Part shown: positions 26,194-34,669 of the stretch, piece after piece
How positions within the stretch are numbered: position 1 is the first letter of the stretch
Layout of the letters: each line of letters starts with the position of its first letter
DNA from: Mycolicibacterium pyrenivorans
GTDB lineage: Bacteria; Actinomycetota; Actinomycetes; Mycobacteriales; Mycobacteriaceae
Length of the DNA stretch: 64,000 nt
Assembly: GCF_025821625.1 (NCBI RefSeq)
Contig: NZ_JACKSH010000187.1
Location: 1-64,000, forward strand
Reading direction: 5' to 3'
Notes under the pieces: generated by a model
Seen by the model: the letters and a program-made list of their open reading frames with translations, nothing else
Told to the model about the DNA's origin: nothing
Database searches by the model: none
Translations under genes and position numbers: made by a program

Positions 26194-27054
26194 TCAATCA
26201 CCGGCCCCCGGGTGGCCGAGGTAGACGTCGATCATCTCGGTGAGGCCTCGGGTCACCGTGGCGTCGTCGGTGAGCGGGCCCGCGATCGCCGCCCGGGCGG
26301 CCTCGCCGATCGTGAGGCCTTCGACGGTCAACCTGCCTGCCGCGATGAGCACGCGCGTGGAGGCGACCTCCCGCAGTCCACCGGTCTCCAGCCGGCGGAT
26401 CGCCTGGCCGAAGTGAACCAGCGCGGCAGCTGTGGCAGGGTCGACCCCGGCTTCGTGCGCGACGATCGATTCCTCCAAGTCGGGTGCGGGAAAGCCGAAC
26501 TCGATGGCGACCATGCGCTGTCGGGTGGAGTCCTTGAGGTCCTTCAGCACACTCTGATAACCGGGGTTGTACGACACCACCAAGCCGAACCCGGGTGCCG
26601 CGTCGAGGGTCACGCCGAGGCGTTCGATCGGCAGCTGCCGCCGGTAGTCGGCCAACGGGTGCAGTACCACGGTCGTGTCCTGCCGGGCCTCGACCACCTC
26701 ATCGAGATAGCAGATCGCGCCCTCGCGCACCGCACGGGTCAGTGGCCCGTCCACCCACACCGTCTCGTCACCGCGCAGCAGGTACCTGCCGACGAGGTCC
26801 GCGGTGGTGAGATCGTCGTGGCAGGCAACGGTGATCAGGGGACGCCCAAGTTCGTGCGCCATCGCCTCGACGAAGCGCGTCTTACCGCACCCGGTGGGAC
26901 CCTTCAGCACTACCGAGAGACCCTGCCGATAGGCCGCCCTGAAGACCGCCTCCTCGTTCCCCACCGGCGCGTAGTACGGACGCGCGGCCTCCTGGCGAGG
27001 CTTCGCGCCGTTCTGGTAGGCGAGTCCGGGTGCCAACTGCTTCTCGCCGGTCAT
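26194..27054 (-). CDS. CbbQ/NirQ/NorQ-type AAA+ ATPase
   Basis: A 286-residue MoxR-class AAA+ ATPase. Walker A is GPTGCGKT (52-59), Walker B ICYLDEV with Asp118/Glu119, and the pre-sensor loop SYNPGYQSVLKDLKDSTRQR is the NorQ/CbbQ signature. These ATPases work with a VWA partner to insert or remodel metal centres in client enzymes such as NO reductase or Rubisco. Neither client is present here. ATG 27054 overlaps the VWA gene stop (ATGA). Confidence 0.9.
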   Translation of the reverse strand: MTGEKQLAPGLAYQNGAKPRQEAARPYYAPVGNEEAVFRAAYRQGLSVVLKGPTGCGKTRFVEAMAHELGRPLITVACHDDLTTADLVGRYLLRGDETVWVDGPLTRAVREGAICYLDEVVEARQDTTVVLHPLADYRRQLPIERLGVTLDAAPGFGLVVSYNPGYQSVLKDLKDSTRQRMVAIEFGFPAPDLEESIVAHEAGVDPATAAALVHFGQAIRRLETGGLREVASTRVLIAAGRLTVEGLTIGEAARAAIAGPLTDDATVTRGLTEMIDVYLGHPGAGD

Positions 27055-28817
27055 CGCTTCCCTTCCTCAGTCCCGCCTCGTTGCGGTGCGTAAACCCTAT
27101 CCGGAACAGATATTTGTTTCAACTCTCCTGAGGCGGTCCGCCGCCGGACCTCTGCGGCACGTAGGGCGGACCGGAAGAGCGGGCCGATCACACCGGCCAG
27201 CTGCTCGGGGCGGCCGACCATCGCGTGCGCCGCACTGCCGAACACTGCGCGCAGGGACGCGGCGTCGGTGGAGGCCCCCACCGTCAAGCAGACGCACCCT
27301 GTCCCCCGGCGGCGCGCCTCGGTCAGAGCGCGACGCGAATCTGCGGCGCCGTAGGCACGTTCGTAGCCGTGGTCGTAGGCCAGGCCGTCGGAGACCACGA
27401 CCAGCAGCCGCCGCGAGGTTCCTCCGCGGGCCTCCAGCACCGCCGACCCGTGGCGGATGGCCGCTCCCAGCCGTGAATACGCGCCAGGCTCAAGGCTGTT
27501 CAGCCTCTTGCTGACCCTTGCGTCCAGGTGGTCATCGAACCGCTTGACGGGCACCATCGTGATGTCCTTGCGCCCGTGCGAGAAGTAGGCGTACAGCGCG
27601 ACCCGGTCACCGAGATCGTGCAACGCGACGGCGAGGTTGGCCACGGCCTCGCGTTGCTGCTGGTGCACCGTGCGGCCGAGGGATCCCGGCTCTGCCGTGG
27701 ACCCGGAGACATCGAGCAACAACAGCACCGAGAGATCACGGCGTCTGCGCAGGCTGTCGAGATAGACAGCCTCGTCCGGCACCGAACCCGCCCTCACCTC
27801 GACCCGTGCCTCGATGGCGGCGTCGATGTCGATGTCGTCGCCCTGCGACTGACGGTGCCGCCGATGCAGACCCATCCCGAGCCGGGCCAGCGGTCGGCGC
27901 ACTCCGATGGCGCTGTCGATGGCCTGTGCGGCCGACGCTTTCACCGTCGGCTCGACCTCGCGCACCGTGCACCATGCCGGCCGGTACCGTTTCCGCTGCG
28001 CGTCCCACTCCGGGTAGGTGAAGCCGACGGCATCGATGTCCGGGCCCTCTTCTGACGACGCGGAGGCCAACGACGACACCGCGTTGACGCCGCGCTTGGC
28101 CGAGTTGATGCGATGTGTCTGCGAATCGGCACCCGGCGGTCCCCCGCCGCTGCCCGTCTTGCGGGCCGAGGACAGCATCTTCTTCAGCCACTTCCCGATG
28201 AAGCCGCCGCCGCCGACAGGGCTGCTGAACAGGTCGGGATCATCGGTGTCGTCGACCTCGCCGTCATCGAGTTCCTCGAGCTCCTGCGCGGCGTTCTGGC
28301 GACGCGGGGCATGCCCGGGCGTCTCGTGGTCGACGTGCTGGGCTGCGCGGATGCTCGCGACCAACACCTTCTTCGGCTTGATGACACCGAAGACCTCGGG
28401 TGGCTCCGCGAGTTGATCCTTTCCCTGCGCGATCGACAGTGACGTTGCCGCCGATTCGCTCCGACACCCCACGCTTCGGTCGGCGAGCGCGCCGAGGACA
28501 CCCGGCAACAGGGCGTCGTTGGCCATCAGCGCGCGGTGCCCCTCGACGGCCAGGTAGCGCTTCGCCAGCCGGGGGTGACGCGTCATGGCCTCGACGAGGT
28601 CAGGCGCGAGGCTGCCGGCGGCGATCAGCGAAGCATGAACCGCGACTGCCTTCAGCGTTCCGCGGGTGCCCGCAGAGAGATCGATGAAGACGGTCTTGCC
28701 GTCGGTCCATGACCGCTCGCCGGGGTCGCCGGGAGCCACTGCCATCTCGCGGCCTGCCAGCGCGGACGCCAGCATCTCGAGACCGCGAAACCGGCCGGGA
28801 TCTGCGTCGTCGACCAT
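27051..28817 (-). CDS. VWA-domain protein, NorD/CbbO-like partner of the AAA+ ATPase
   Basis: A 588-residue protein. The N-terminal half is helical and charged with an acidic stretch (EELDDGEVDDTDD). The C-terminal half is a von Willebrand A domain with MIDAS DVSGS starting at Asp369, LEPGAYSRLGAAIRHG and VVVSDGLAYD. This layout is that of NorD/CbbO, which couple the NorQ/CbbQ ATPase to its client. Start ATG 28817 has GGAGGGGG just upstream; a TTG further up is less likely. Divergent from the acyl-CoA dehydrogenase genes over 101 bp. Confidence 0.88.
   Translation of the reverse strand: MVDDADPGRFRGLEMLASALAGREMAVAPGDPGERSWTDGKTVFIDLSAGTRGTLKAVAVHASLIAAGSLAPDLVEAMTRHPRLAKRYLAVEGHRALMANDALLPGVLGALADRSVGCRSESAATSLSIAQGKDQLAEPPEVFGVIKPKKVLVASIRAAQHVDHETPGHAPRRQNAAQELEELDDGEVDDTDDPDLFSSPVGGGGFIGKWLKKMLSSARKTGSGGGPPGADSQTHRINSAKRGVNAVSSLASASSEEGPDIDAVGFTYPEWDAQRKRYRPAWCTVREVEPTVKASAAQAIDSAIGVRRPLARLGMGLHRRHRQSQGDDIDIDAAIEARVEVRAGSVPDEAVYLDSLRRRRDLSVLLLLDVSGSTAEPGSLGRTVHQQQREAVANLAVALHDLGDRVALYAYFSHGRKDITMVPVKRFDDHLDARVSKRLNSLEPGAYSRLGAAIRHGSAVLEARGGTSRRLLVVVSDGLAYDHGYERAYGAADSRRALTEARRRGTGCVCLTVGASTDAASLRAVFGSAAHAMVGRPEQLAGVIGPLFRSALRAAEVRRRTASGELKQISVPDRVYAPQRGGTEEGKR
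27104..27119 (-). promoter_or_regulatory. Shared 16-bp motif, site b (within the VWA gene 3' end)
   Basis: AAACAAATATCTGTTC on the minus strand, about 50 bp before the NorQ-like start but inside the VWA coding sequence (codons for KQISVP). It may be an internal control site or a chance match; its position makes it the weakest of the set. Confidence 0.3.
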
Positions 28818-28845
28818 CGACCCCCTCCGCCCTCTGCCGACCTCG

Positions 28846-28874
28846 TTGACCAAATATCTGTTCCACCGTAAAGT
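28846..28874 (+). promoter_or_regulatory. Promoter with embedded shared operator, site c
   Basis: TTGACC at 28846-28851, a 17-bp spacer and TAAAGT at 28869-28874 form a SigA-like promoter toward the acyl-CoA dehydrogenase pair. The motif GACCAAATATCTGTTC (28848-28863) covers the -35 and spacer, an ideal repressor position. The VWA gene starts 29 bp away on the other strand. Confidence 0.55.
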
Positions 28875-28918
28875 TCCGGCCGACGGGAGTCAATCAAGGA
28901 TGAGGTCGCCGAAGAGAC

Positions 28919-30067
28919 GTGGATTTCTCGTACCCGCAAGAAGCCGACCAGTTCCGCCAGGAATTGCGCGCGTGGCTGTCAGCCCACCTGACCCGAGCCG
29001 TGATCGACAGCGGCGAGCGGCGCGGCGCTGACGACGCCGCGTTCGAGACGCTGCGCACCTGGAACGCCACCATCGCCGACGCCGGCTGGGCAGCGGTGTC
29101 CTGGCCCCGCGAGTACGGCGGACGAGGCGCCTCCCCGATCGAGCAACTGGTCTATGCCGAGGAGACCACCCGCGCCCGAGCACCTTTGGCGCTCAACATC
29201 ATCGGTATCAACAACATCGCGCCGGCGATCATGCAGTACGGCACCGAAGCCCAGATGGCAGCGCTGCTCTCCCGCATGTTGCGGGCAGACGACATCTGGT
29301 GCCAGGGCATGTCCGAACCCGAAGCCGGTTCAGATCTGGCATCGTTGCGCACCAGAGCCGTTCTCGATGGTGATGACTTCGTCGTGTCCGGCCAGAAGAT
29401 CTGGACCTCTCTCGGTCACCGGGCCGACTGGTGCCAGCTCTATGTCCGGACCGATCCGGAAGCGCCCAAGCACAGGGGAATCTCGTGCCTCATCGTCGAC
29501 ATGTCCTCCCCCGGCATCGAGGCCAGACCACTGGTGACGCTCAACGGTGACAGTGACTTCGCCGAAGTCTTCTTCAACGATGTCCGGGTACCCGCCGACG
29601 CGCTGCTCGGACCGCTGAACAGGGGGTGGCAAGTCGCCACCACCACGCTGAGCTTCGAGCGTGCGGCAGCGGCACGGCTCTACGCCGAAATGCAGGTCCG
29701 CCTGTACGACCTCGTCGAGGACCTGCGCCACAGCGCACACTCCCCGCTCGACGATCCAACCACCCTGCGCCGCCTCGGTGAACTGGACGTGCGCATCAAG
29801 AACCTCGAAGTGCTGTGCCAACGTTCGATCTCGTCGACCATGCGCGGCGGGGACGGGTTCGCCACCGCCAGTCTGGCGAAATCCGTGTGGGGTGAGATCG
29901 GAAAAGACATGGCCGCGCTGGCCTTCGACACGCTCGATCCCGGGGCCGCCGACGGTCGGTGGGACGCTTTCCGGCTGACGTCGCACGCGCTGACCATCGC
30001 CGGCGGCACCACCCAGATCAACAAGAACATCACCGCCCAACGGGTGCTGGGACTACCGCGCCCATGA
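28919..30067 (+). CDS. Acyl-CoA dehydrogenase, large catalytic-type partner
   Basis: A 382-residue FadE-type flavoenzyme. It begins MDFSYPQEADQFRQELRAWL. It has MSEPEAGSDLASLRT (FAD and substrate contact), GQKIWTSLGHRADWCQ, and a C-terminal helical domain ending GGTTQINKNITAQRVLGLPRP. Start is GTG 28919. The next gene is a second acyl-CoA dehydrogenase overlapping by 4 bp. Such pairs in mycobacteria (for example FadE28/FadE29) form alpha2beta2 enzymes acting on steroid side-chain CoA esters, so a heteromeric enzyme for a bulky acyl-CoA is likely here. Confidence 0.9.
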   Translation: MDFSYPQEADQFRQELRAWLSAHLTRAVIDSGERRGADDAAFETLRTWNATIADAGWAAVSWPREYGGRGASPIEQLVYAEETTRARAPLALNIIGINNIAPAIMQYGTEAQMAALLSRMLRADDIWCQGMSEPEAGSDLASLRTRAVLDGDDFVVSGQKIWTSLGHRADWCQLYVRTDPEAPKHRGISCLIVDMSSPGIEARPLVTLNGDSDFAEVFFNDVRVPADALLGPLNRGWQVATTTLSFERAAAARLYAEMQVRLYDLVEDLRHSAHSPLDDPTTLRRLGELDVRIKNLEVLCQRSISSTMRGGDGFATASLAKSVWGEIGKDMAALAFDTLDPGAADGRWDAFRLTSHALTIAGGTTQINKNITAQRVLGLPRP

Positions 30068-31167
30068 ACCTCGAGCTCACCGATGAGCAAGTGGCCCTTC
30101 GGGATACAGTGCGCCGGTACCTGTCAAAGAACGCGGGCGTATCCGACCACGTACGGACTATGCTGGACGACCCGAGGGGCACCACCGACGCGGTCTGGCG
30201 CGGTCTCGTAGATCTCGGGACGACATCCCTGCTGATCCCTGCAGATCGCGGCGGCGACGGCATGTCGATGTTCGAGGCCGGGCTGGTGTGCGAGGAGTTG
30301 GGCGCTGCACTGCATCCCGGTCCGTGGGTGTCCAGTGCGGTCGTCGCGCCGCGGGCATTGACACGATTCGGCGCCGACGGCGAGCGGGCCCGCGAACTGT
30401 CCGCCGGAATCGCCGACGGCTCCGTGATCGCCACGGTGGCCGTGCCGCGCGACGGCACGTCCTTCGTCGCAGACCGGCGCGAGGGTGGTGTGACCGTTCG
30501 CGGTGAGATCGACCAGGTTCCCGACGCGGCCGCGGCCGATGTCCTGCTCGTGGTGGGGCGCGGCGCGGAACTCTACGCAATACCCCTGAGCCTCCCCGAG
30601 GTCCGTCTCGACGAGGTCTTCGGAATCGATAAGAGCAGGAAAACCTTTCGGGTTGCCTTCGATGATGCTCCGGCTCACCTCGTCGCGGTCGCCGATGACA
30701 TGACAAACGCGGGGGCCACCGAGGCCCTACTCGACGACATGATGGTCGCCTGGGCGGCCGACGCACTCGGCGCGGCCAGACAGGTCCTGCAGATGACCGT
30801 CGAGTACGCCGAGGTGCGCCGCCAGTTCGGCGCTCCGATCGGCAGCTTCCAGGCGGTGGCGCACCTGTGCGTCGACATGCACGAGACGGTGCAGTTGGCC
30901 CGCAGCGGCATCATCTATGCGCTGTGGGCGGCCGACTTCGCCGACCGCACGGAACGTCACCTGGCCGCCCTACGCGTCAAGGCGTTCGCCGGGCGTCTGG
31001 CCACCGTCGGCGATCTTGCGATCCAGGTATTCGGCGGCATCGGTTTCACCTGGGAACACGACGCCCACCTGTACCTCAAACGCCTGCTCGGCTTCAGCAG
31101 GTTTCTGGGCAGCCCCGGAGACTACCTCGAGCAGGTAGGCCACCAACTCGCAAGGAGCACAGGATGA
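30064..31167 (+). CDS. Acyl-CoA dehydrogenase, divergent second subunit
   Basis: A 367-residue acyl-CoA dehydrogenase homolog, with start ATG 30064 overlapping the upstream stop (ATGA). The N-terminal helical domain (MNLELTDEQVALRDTVRRYL) and C-terminal domain (RRQFGAPIGSFQAVAHLCVD, FGGIGFTWEHDAHLYLKR) are clear. The middle lacks the SEPxAGSD motif of its partner. That pattern fits the non-catalytic or half-site subunit of alpha2beta2 acyl-CoA dehydrogenases. Confidence 0.87.
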   Translation: MNLELTDEQVALRDTVRRYLSKNAGVSDHVRTMLDDPRGTTDAVWRGLVDLGTTSLLIPADRGGDGMSMFEAGLVCEELGAALHPGPWVSSAVVAPRALTRFGADGERARELSAGIADGSVIATVAVPRDGTSFVADRREGGVTVRGEIDQVPDAAAADVLLVVGRGAELYAIPLSLPEVRLDEVFGIDKSRKTFRVAFDDAPAHLVAVADDMTNAGATEALLDDMMVAWAADALGAARQVLQMTVEYAEVRRQFGAPIGSFQAVAHLCVDMHETVQLARSGIIYALWAADFADRTERHLAALRVKAFAGRLATVGDLAIQVFGGIGFTWEHDAHLYLKRLLGFSRFLGSPGDYLEQVGHQLARSTG

Positions 31168-32150
31168 TCGACTTCGCCGGGCAGGTCGCCGTAGTGACCG
31201 GCGCCGGCCGCGGACTGGGCCGGCTCTACGCCCTCGACCTGGCGCGACGCGGCGCATCGGTCATCGTCAACGATCGCGGCGGGACCATGCATGGCGACGG
31301 TTCGGACGCCGCGGTCGCCGACCAGGTGGTCGAGGAGATCGCGAAAGCGGGCGGCCAGGCGGTCGCCTCGTACGATTCGGTGGACAGCCCCGAGGGCGGC
31401 CAGGCGATCGCCGACTCGGCACTCGAGCGCTTCGGCCGACTCGACGCCGTGGTCAGCAACGCGGGCATCTTCAACAACATTGCTTTCGAACAACTCTCGG
31501 CGGACGACTGGCGGCGCATGCTTCGAGTCCATCTCGACGGCGGCTTCTACCTGAGCCAGCCCGCGTACAAGGTGATGATGGAGCAGAAGTACGGCCGATT
31601 CGTCTTCATCTCCTCGTCCGCGGGAAATTTCGGCCAGCCGATGGAGGCGCACTACGCCGCGGCCAAGACGGGACTGGTCGGACTGTCCAACGTTATCGCC
31701 ATCGAAGGTGCTGCGCACGGCATCAGCTCCAATACTGTCTTGCCGACCGGCTTTTCACGCATGGTCACCGAGACCGTCGGCGACGAGAAGTTCCTCGCCG
31801 AATCCGGCTTCATGCAAGCCATCCGGCCCGAGCTCGTGGTCCCGCTGGTGAGCTTCCTCGCGAGCAGAAGCTGCACGATCACCCACCGCAACTACTCGGC
31901 GTGCGCCGGGCGCTACGCGCGGGTCTTCGTCGGCCTCGCCGACGGCTGGCTGGCCGATGCCGACAGTGATCCCACGGCCGAGGACATCGAGGCACACCTG
32001 GAGGAAGTGTCCTCGACCGCGGAGTTCATCGTGCCGGATTCGATCGTCGACGAGGTGTTGCAGGTGTGCGACCGGCGAGGGATCAGCGCCATGCCGGACA
32101 ACGCCGACGTCGCGTTTCCTGAGCCAAGGGGTGACGATGGACGTCGATGA
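31164..32150 (+). CDS. SDR resembling the dehydrogenase domain of 17-beta-HSD type 4
   Basis: A 328-residue SDR. VVTGAGRGLGRLYALDLARRG is the cofactor site, followed by VIVNDRGG and the NAGIF motif; FISSSAGNFGQPMEAHYAAAK supplies the Ser-Tyr-Lys triad. The NDxGG pattern and length resemble the (3R)-hydroxyacyl-CoA dehydrogenase domain of the peroxisomal multifunctional enzyme. Placed after two acyl-CoA dehydrogenases, it would do the third step of beta-oxidation. ATG 31164 overlaps the previous stop (ATGA). Confidence 0.87.
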   Translation: MIDFAGQVAVVTGAGRGLGRLYALDLARRGASVIVNDRGGTMHGDGSDAAVADQVVEEIAKAGGQAVASYDSVDSPEGGQAIADSALERFGRLDAVVSNAGIFNNIAFEQLSADDWRRMLRVHLDGGFYLSQPAYKVMMEQKYGRFVFISSSAGNFGQPMEAHYAAAKTGLVGLSNVIAIEGAAHGISSNTVLPTGFSRMVTETVGDEKFLAESGFMQAIRPELVVPLVSFLASRSCTITHRNYSACAGRYARVFVGLADGWLADADSDPTAEDIEAHLEEVSSTAEFIVPDSIVDEVLQVCDRRGISAMPDNADVAFPEPRGDDGRR

Positions 32151-32784
32151 GTTGCTCACGTCGACACGATCCGCGCGCAAGGCACTCGACCTCGGTGCGC
32201 CGATCGACATGGACGAGATCCGCGACTGCCTGCGGATCGGCCTGCAGGCAGCCAACGGGTCCAATCAACAGTCGTGGCGGTGGCTGATCGTCACCGACCA
32301 GCGGTTGCGCGACGCCGTGGCGGCACTGTATCGCGACGCCTATCTCGCCAAGGTGGGCGGACAGCTGATCGCCGACCTGCTCCCGGAGGCGTCTCCGGAG
32401 CGCAGGCTGATGTCGTCCACCGAATGGCTGGTCGAGAACATGGCACGGGTACCGGCGCTGGTGATCCCGTGTTACGAGCCCACCATACCGCGATCCGAGG
32501 GTGACGAGTCCTTCTACCGGGCAACGCTTTACGGTTCGATCTTCCCGGCGGTGTGGAACTTCCAGCTGGCACTGCGCACCCGCGGCTACGGGACGTGTGT
32601 GACGACGTTGCACCTGCACCACGAGGCAGCGGTCGGCGACCTCCTGGGAATCCCGGCGTCCTACGTACAGGGCTGCCTGCTTCCCGTTGCGCGACTGCGC
32701 GACGGCACCACCTTCACCCGCGCTCCGCGGCGACCCCTCGATGAGGTCGTCGCGGTGAACGGCTTCGATGTGGAGAAGCGATGA
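32137..32784 (+). CDS. Nitroreductase family flavoprotein
   Basis: A 215-residue FMN-dependent nitroreductase-fold protein. It starts MDVDELLTSTRSARKALDL (the usual R-S-x-R FMN phosphate region is altered), with ANGSNQQSWRWLIVTD in the N-terminal part and GYGTCVTTLHLHHEAAVGDLLGIP toward the C-terminus. ATG 32137 overlaps the SDR end by 14 bp with AAGGGG upstream. Its neighbours suggest reduction of an enone or a quinone-like intermediate, which is inference. Confidence 0.85.
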   Translation: MDVDELLTSTRSARKALDLGAPIDMDEIRDCLRIGLQAANGSNQQSWRWLIVTDQRLRDAVAALYRDAYLAKVGGQLIADLLPEASPERRLMSSTEWLVENMARVPALVIPCYEPTIPRSEGDESFYRATLYGSIFPAVWNFQLALRTRGYGTCVTTLHLHHEAAVGDLLGIPASYVQGCLLPVARLRDGTTFTRAPRRPLDEVVAVNGFDVEKR

Positions 32785-33319
32785 CCGACGATGTGCACGA
32801 CAAGCTCCGCACGCTGACCGACCGCGCCGAGATCTCCGACTGCATGCAGCGATACGCCAGGGGCATGGATCGACAGGACCGCGCCCTGTTGCGGTCGGCC
32901 TACCACGACGGCGCCGTCGACGACCATGTCGGCTTCGTCGGGCCCGTCGACGATTTCATCGACTGGGCGTTCGCCTATCACTCCACGCAGACCGTTACCA
33001 GCATTACCTGCTCAACCACTCCGCGGAGATCAACGGCGACGAGGCGCACGCGGAGACCTACTACCTCTTCGTCGGCACCGACAGAGAACCCGCGAACCAC
33101 ATGACGCTGTCCGGCGGACGATATGTCGACCGTCTCGAGCGACGCGACGGCGCATGGGCGATCGTCGACCGCGTCTGCGTGGTCGAGTGGAACGCGGAGT
33201 CGGTATCTCAGATCACCGACGACGTGATCGCGATGATGGCCGACTCCATGAGAGTTGCATCGCACGACACCACCGATCCGTCCTACGACCGTCCCCTCGT
33301 CGCATTGCGCGGTCGGTAG
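32781..33319 (+). pseudogene. SnoaL/NTF2-like protein gene with a 1-base deletion
   Basis: The first frame (ATG 32781, overlapping the nitroreductase stop) encodes DRAEISDCMQRYARGMDRQD through FAYHSTQT. The second frame resumes with YQHYLLNHSAEINGDEAHAE and runs to the stop at 33319. The break is at ACCGTTACC near 32991, where a base is missing compared with an expected ACC-CGT-TAC. Joined, the product is about 180 residues of the SnoaL-like dehydratase/isomerase fold. Either a pseudogene or a sequencing error. Confidence 0.75.
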
Positions 33320-33328
33320 GATCGAACG

Positions 33329-34669
33329 ATGGCAGGTGCCGACCCCGCAGGGCGTGACTCGAAACGCGGCCGTCGCGCGGGCAAGAAGAGTCCGGGTGTC
33401 GCAAGACTCACCGCGGTGCCGACGTCGTCGGTCGATGCGACGCGGCGCACCGAGATCCTCAAGACCGCGAACACCGTGATCGCCACCACCGGCCTGCGCA
33501 GCTCGCTTCAGCAGATCGCCGACGCCGCGGGCATCCTGGCGGGCAGCCTCTACCACCACTTCGAGTCCAAAGAAGCCATCCTCGTCGAGCTGATCAGGCT
33601 CTACCACGCCGACCTGGATCGTATCGGCGAGGTCGCACTGGAACGACTCGACCAGCCCGACGCACGCGGCGTCTCCGAGCAGATCACCGAACTCGGATGT
33701 GAGATCGCCCGGTGCGCGGTCGAGCATCGCGCCGCCCTGCAGATGTCTTTCTACGAAGGGCCGAGCAACGACCCCGAGCTCATGGAGTTGACTGCCCGGC
33801 AGCCGAAGAAGATCCAGGCCGCCATGTTGCAGGCGTTGCGGGCCGGCCGGTGGAGCGGCGACATCCGTTCGGACGTCGACCTACCCACATTGGCCGACCG
33901 TCTGTGCCAGAGCATGTTGCACGTCGGCCTCGACGTCATCCGGCACAACGCCGAGACCGACCAGCTGGCCACGCTGAAGTGCCGGATCGCGCTGGAGGGC
34001 CTCGCCGCCGAGCCTCCCTCCGATTCGGACCTGGACCGATCGAACGCCTTCGCGGTCGCCGAAGACATCATCAAGAGCTGGGTCGACACCGAGGACGACA
34101 CCGACCTCAAGGCCGCGCACGTGCGCGCGGTGGCACGTGCGGAATTCGGCAGGCGCGGTTACGAGATGACGACCATCCGCGACATCGCATCGGCCGCGGG
34201 GCTGGGCACCGGAACCGTGTACCGGGTCATCGGCTCCAAGGACGAACTGCTGATGTCGATCATGCTCGAGTTCGGCCACAAGGTCGGCGGCGCATGGGCG
34301 GACATCGTCCGGTCGGGTTCCACGGCGATCGAGAAGCTCGATGCATTGAGCTGGCTGAACATCAACGCACTCGACCAGTTCCCCGACGAGTTCCGCATCC
34401 AGCTTGCCTGGCTGCGCCACACCCCGCCGGACTCGGCGAACCCCGCATGGTCGTTCACGACGCGTATCCGCCAGATGAAGGCCCTGTTGTCCGAGGGGAT
34501 CCGGGCCGGGGAGATACACATCGAGGGCGCAGGCGCGGACATGCTCACCCGCTGCATCATCGGGGAACAGTGGATCCCGGAGAACATCCTCGCCGAGATC
34601 GGCACACGAAATGCGTTGATCCTGGCTCGTGACACCGTCCTACGGGGAGTCGCCGTCCGTCGTTCGTGA
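33329..34669 (+). CDS. Double TetR-domain regulator, copy 1
   Basis: A 446-residue protein with two complete TetR helix-turn-helix units. The first is at about residues 43-90 (TANTVIATTGLRSSLQQIAD, GSLYHHFESKEAILVEL). The second is at about 268-315 (ARAEFGRRGYEMTTIRDIAS, GTVYRVIGSKDELL). Each is followed by a ligand-binding domain. Such tandem fusions are uncommon. It is paralogous along its length to the protein at 37854-39128. It is a candidate to bind the 16-bp motif shared by promoters in this island. Start ATG 33329. Confidence 0.9.
   Translation: MAGADPAGRDSKRGRRAGKKSPGVARLTAVPTSSVDATRRTEILKTANTVIATTGLRSSLQQIADAAGILAGSLYHHFESKEAILVELIRLYHADLDRIGEVALERLDQPDARGVSEQITELGCEIARCAVEHRAALQMSFYEGPSNDPELMELTARQPKKIQAAMLQALRAGRWSGDIRSDVDLPTLADRLCQSMLHVGLDVIRHNAETDQLATLKCRIALEGLAAEPPSDSDLDRSNAFAVAEDIIKSWVDTEDDTDLKAAHVRAVARAEFGRRGYEMTTIRDIASAAGLGTGTVYRVIGSKDELLMSIMLEFGHKVGGAWADIVRSGSTAIEKLDALSWLNINALDQFPDEFRIQLAWLRHTPPDSANPAWSFTTRIRQMKALLSEGIRAGEIHIEGAGADMLTRCIIGEQWIPENILAEIGTRNALILARDTVLRGVAVRRS

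Noticed and set aside
23759-26224. 821-codon plus-strand frame opposite the AveC-like and binding-protein genes
   Set aside because: Composition-driven antisense frame rich in Arg, His and Gln; no domain, and real genes lie on the other strand.
26194-28817. True nitric oxide reductase or Rubisco activation locus
   Set aside because: The NorQ/NorD-like pair is clear but no norB/norC, cbbL/cbbS or other recognised client gene is in the window.
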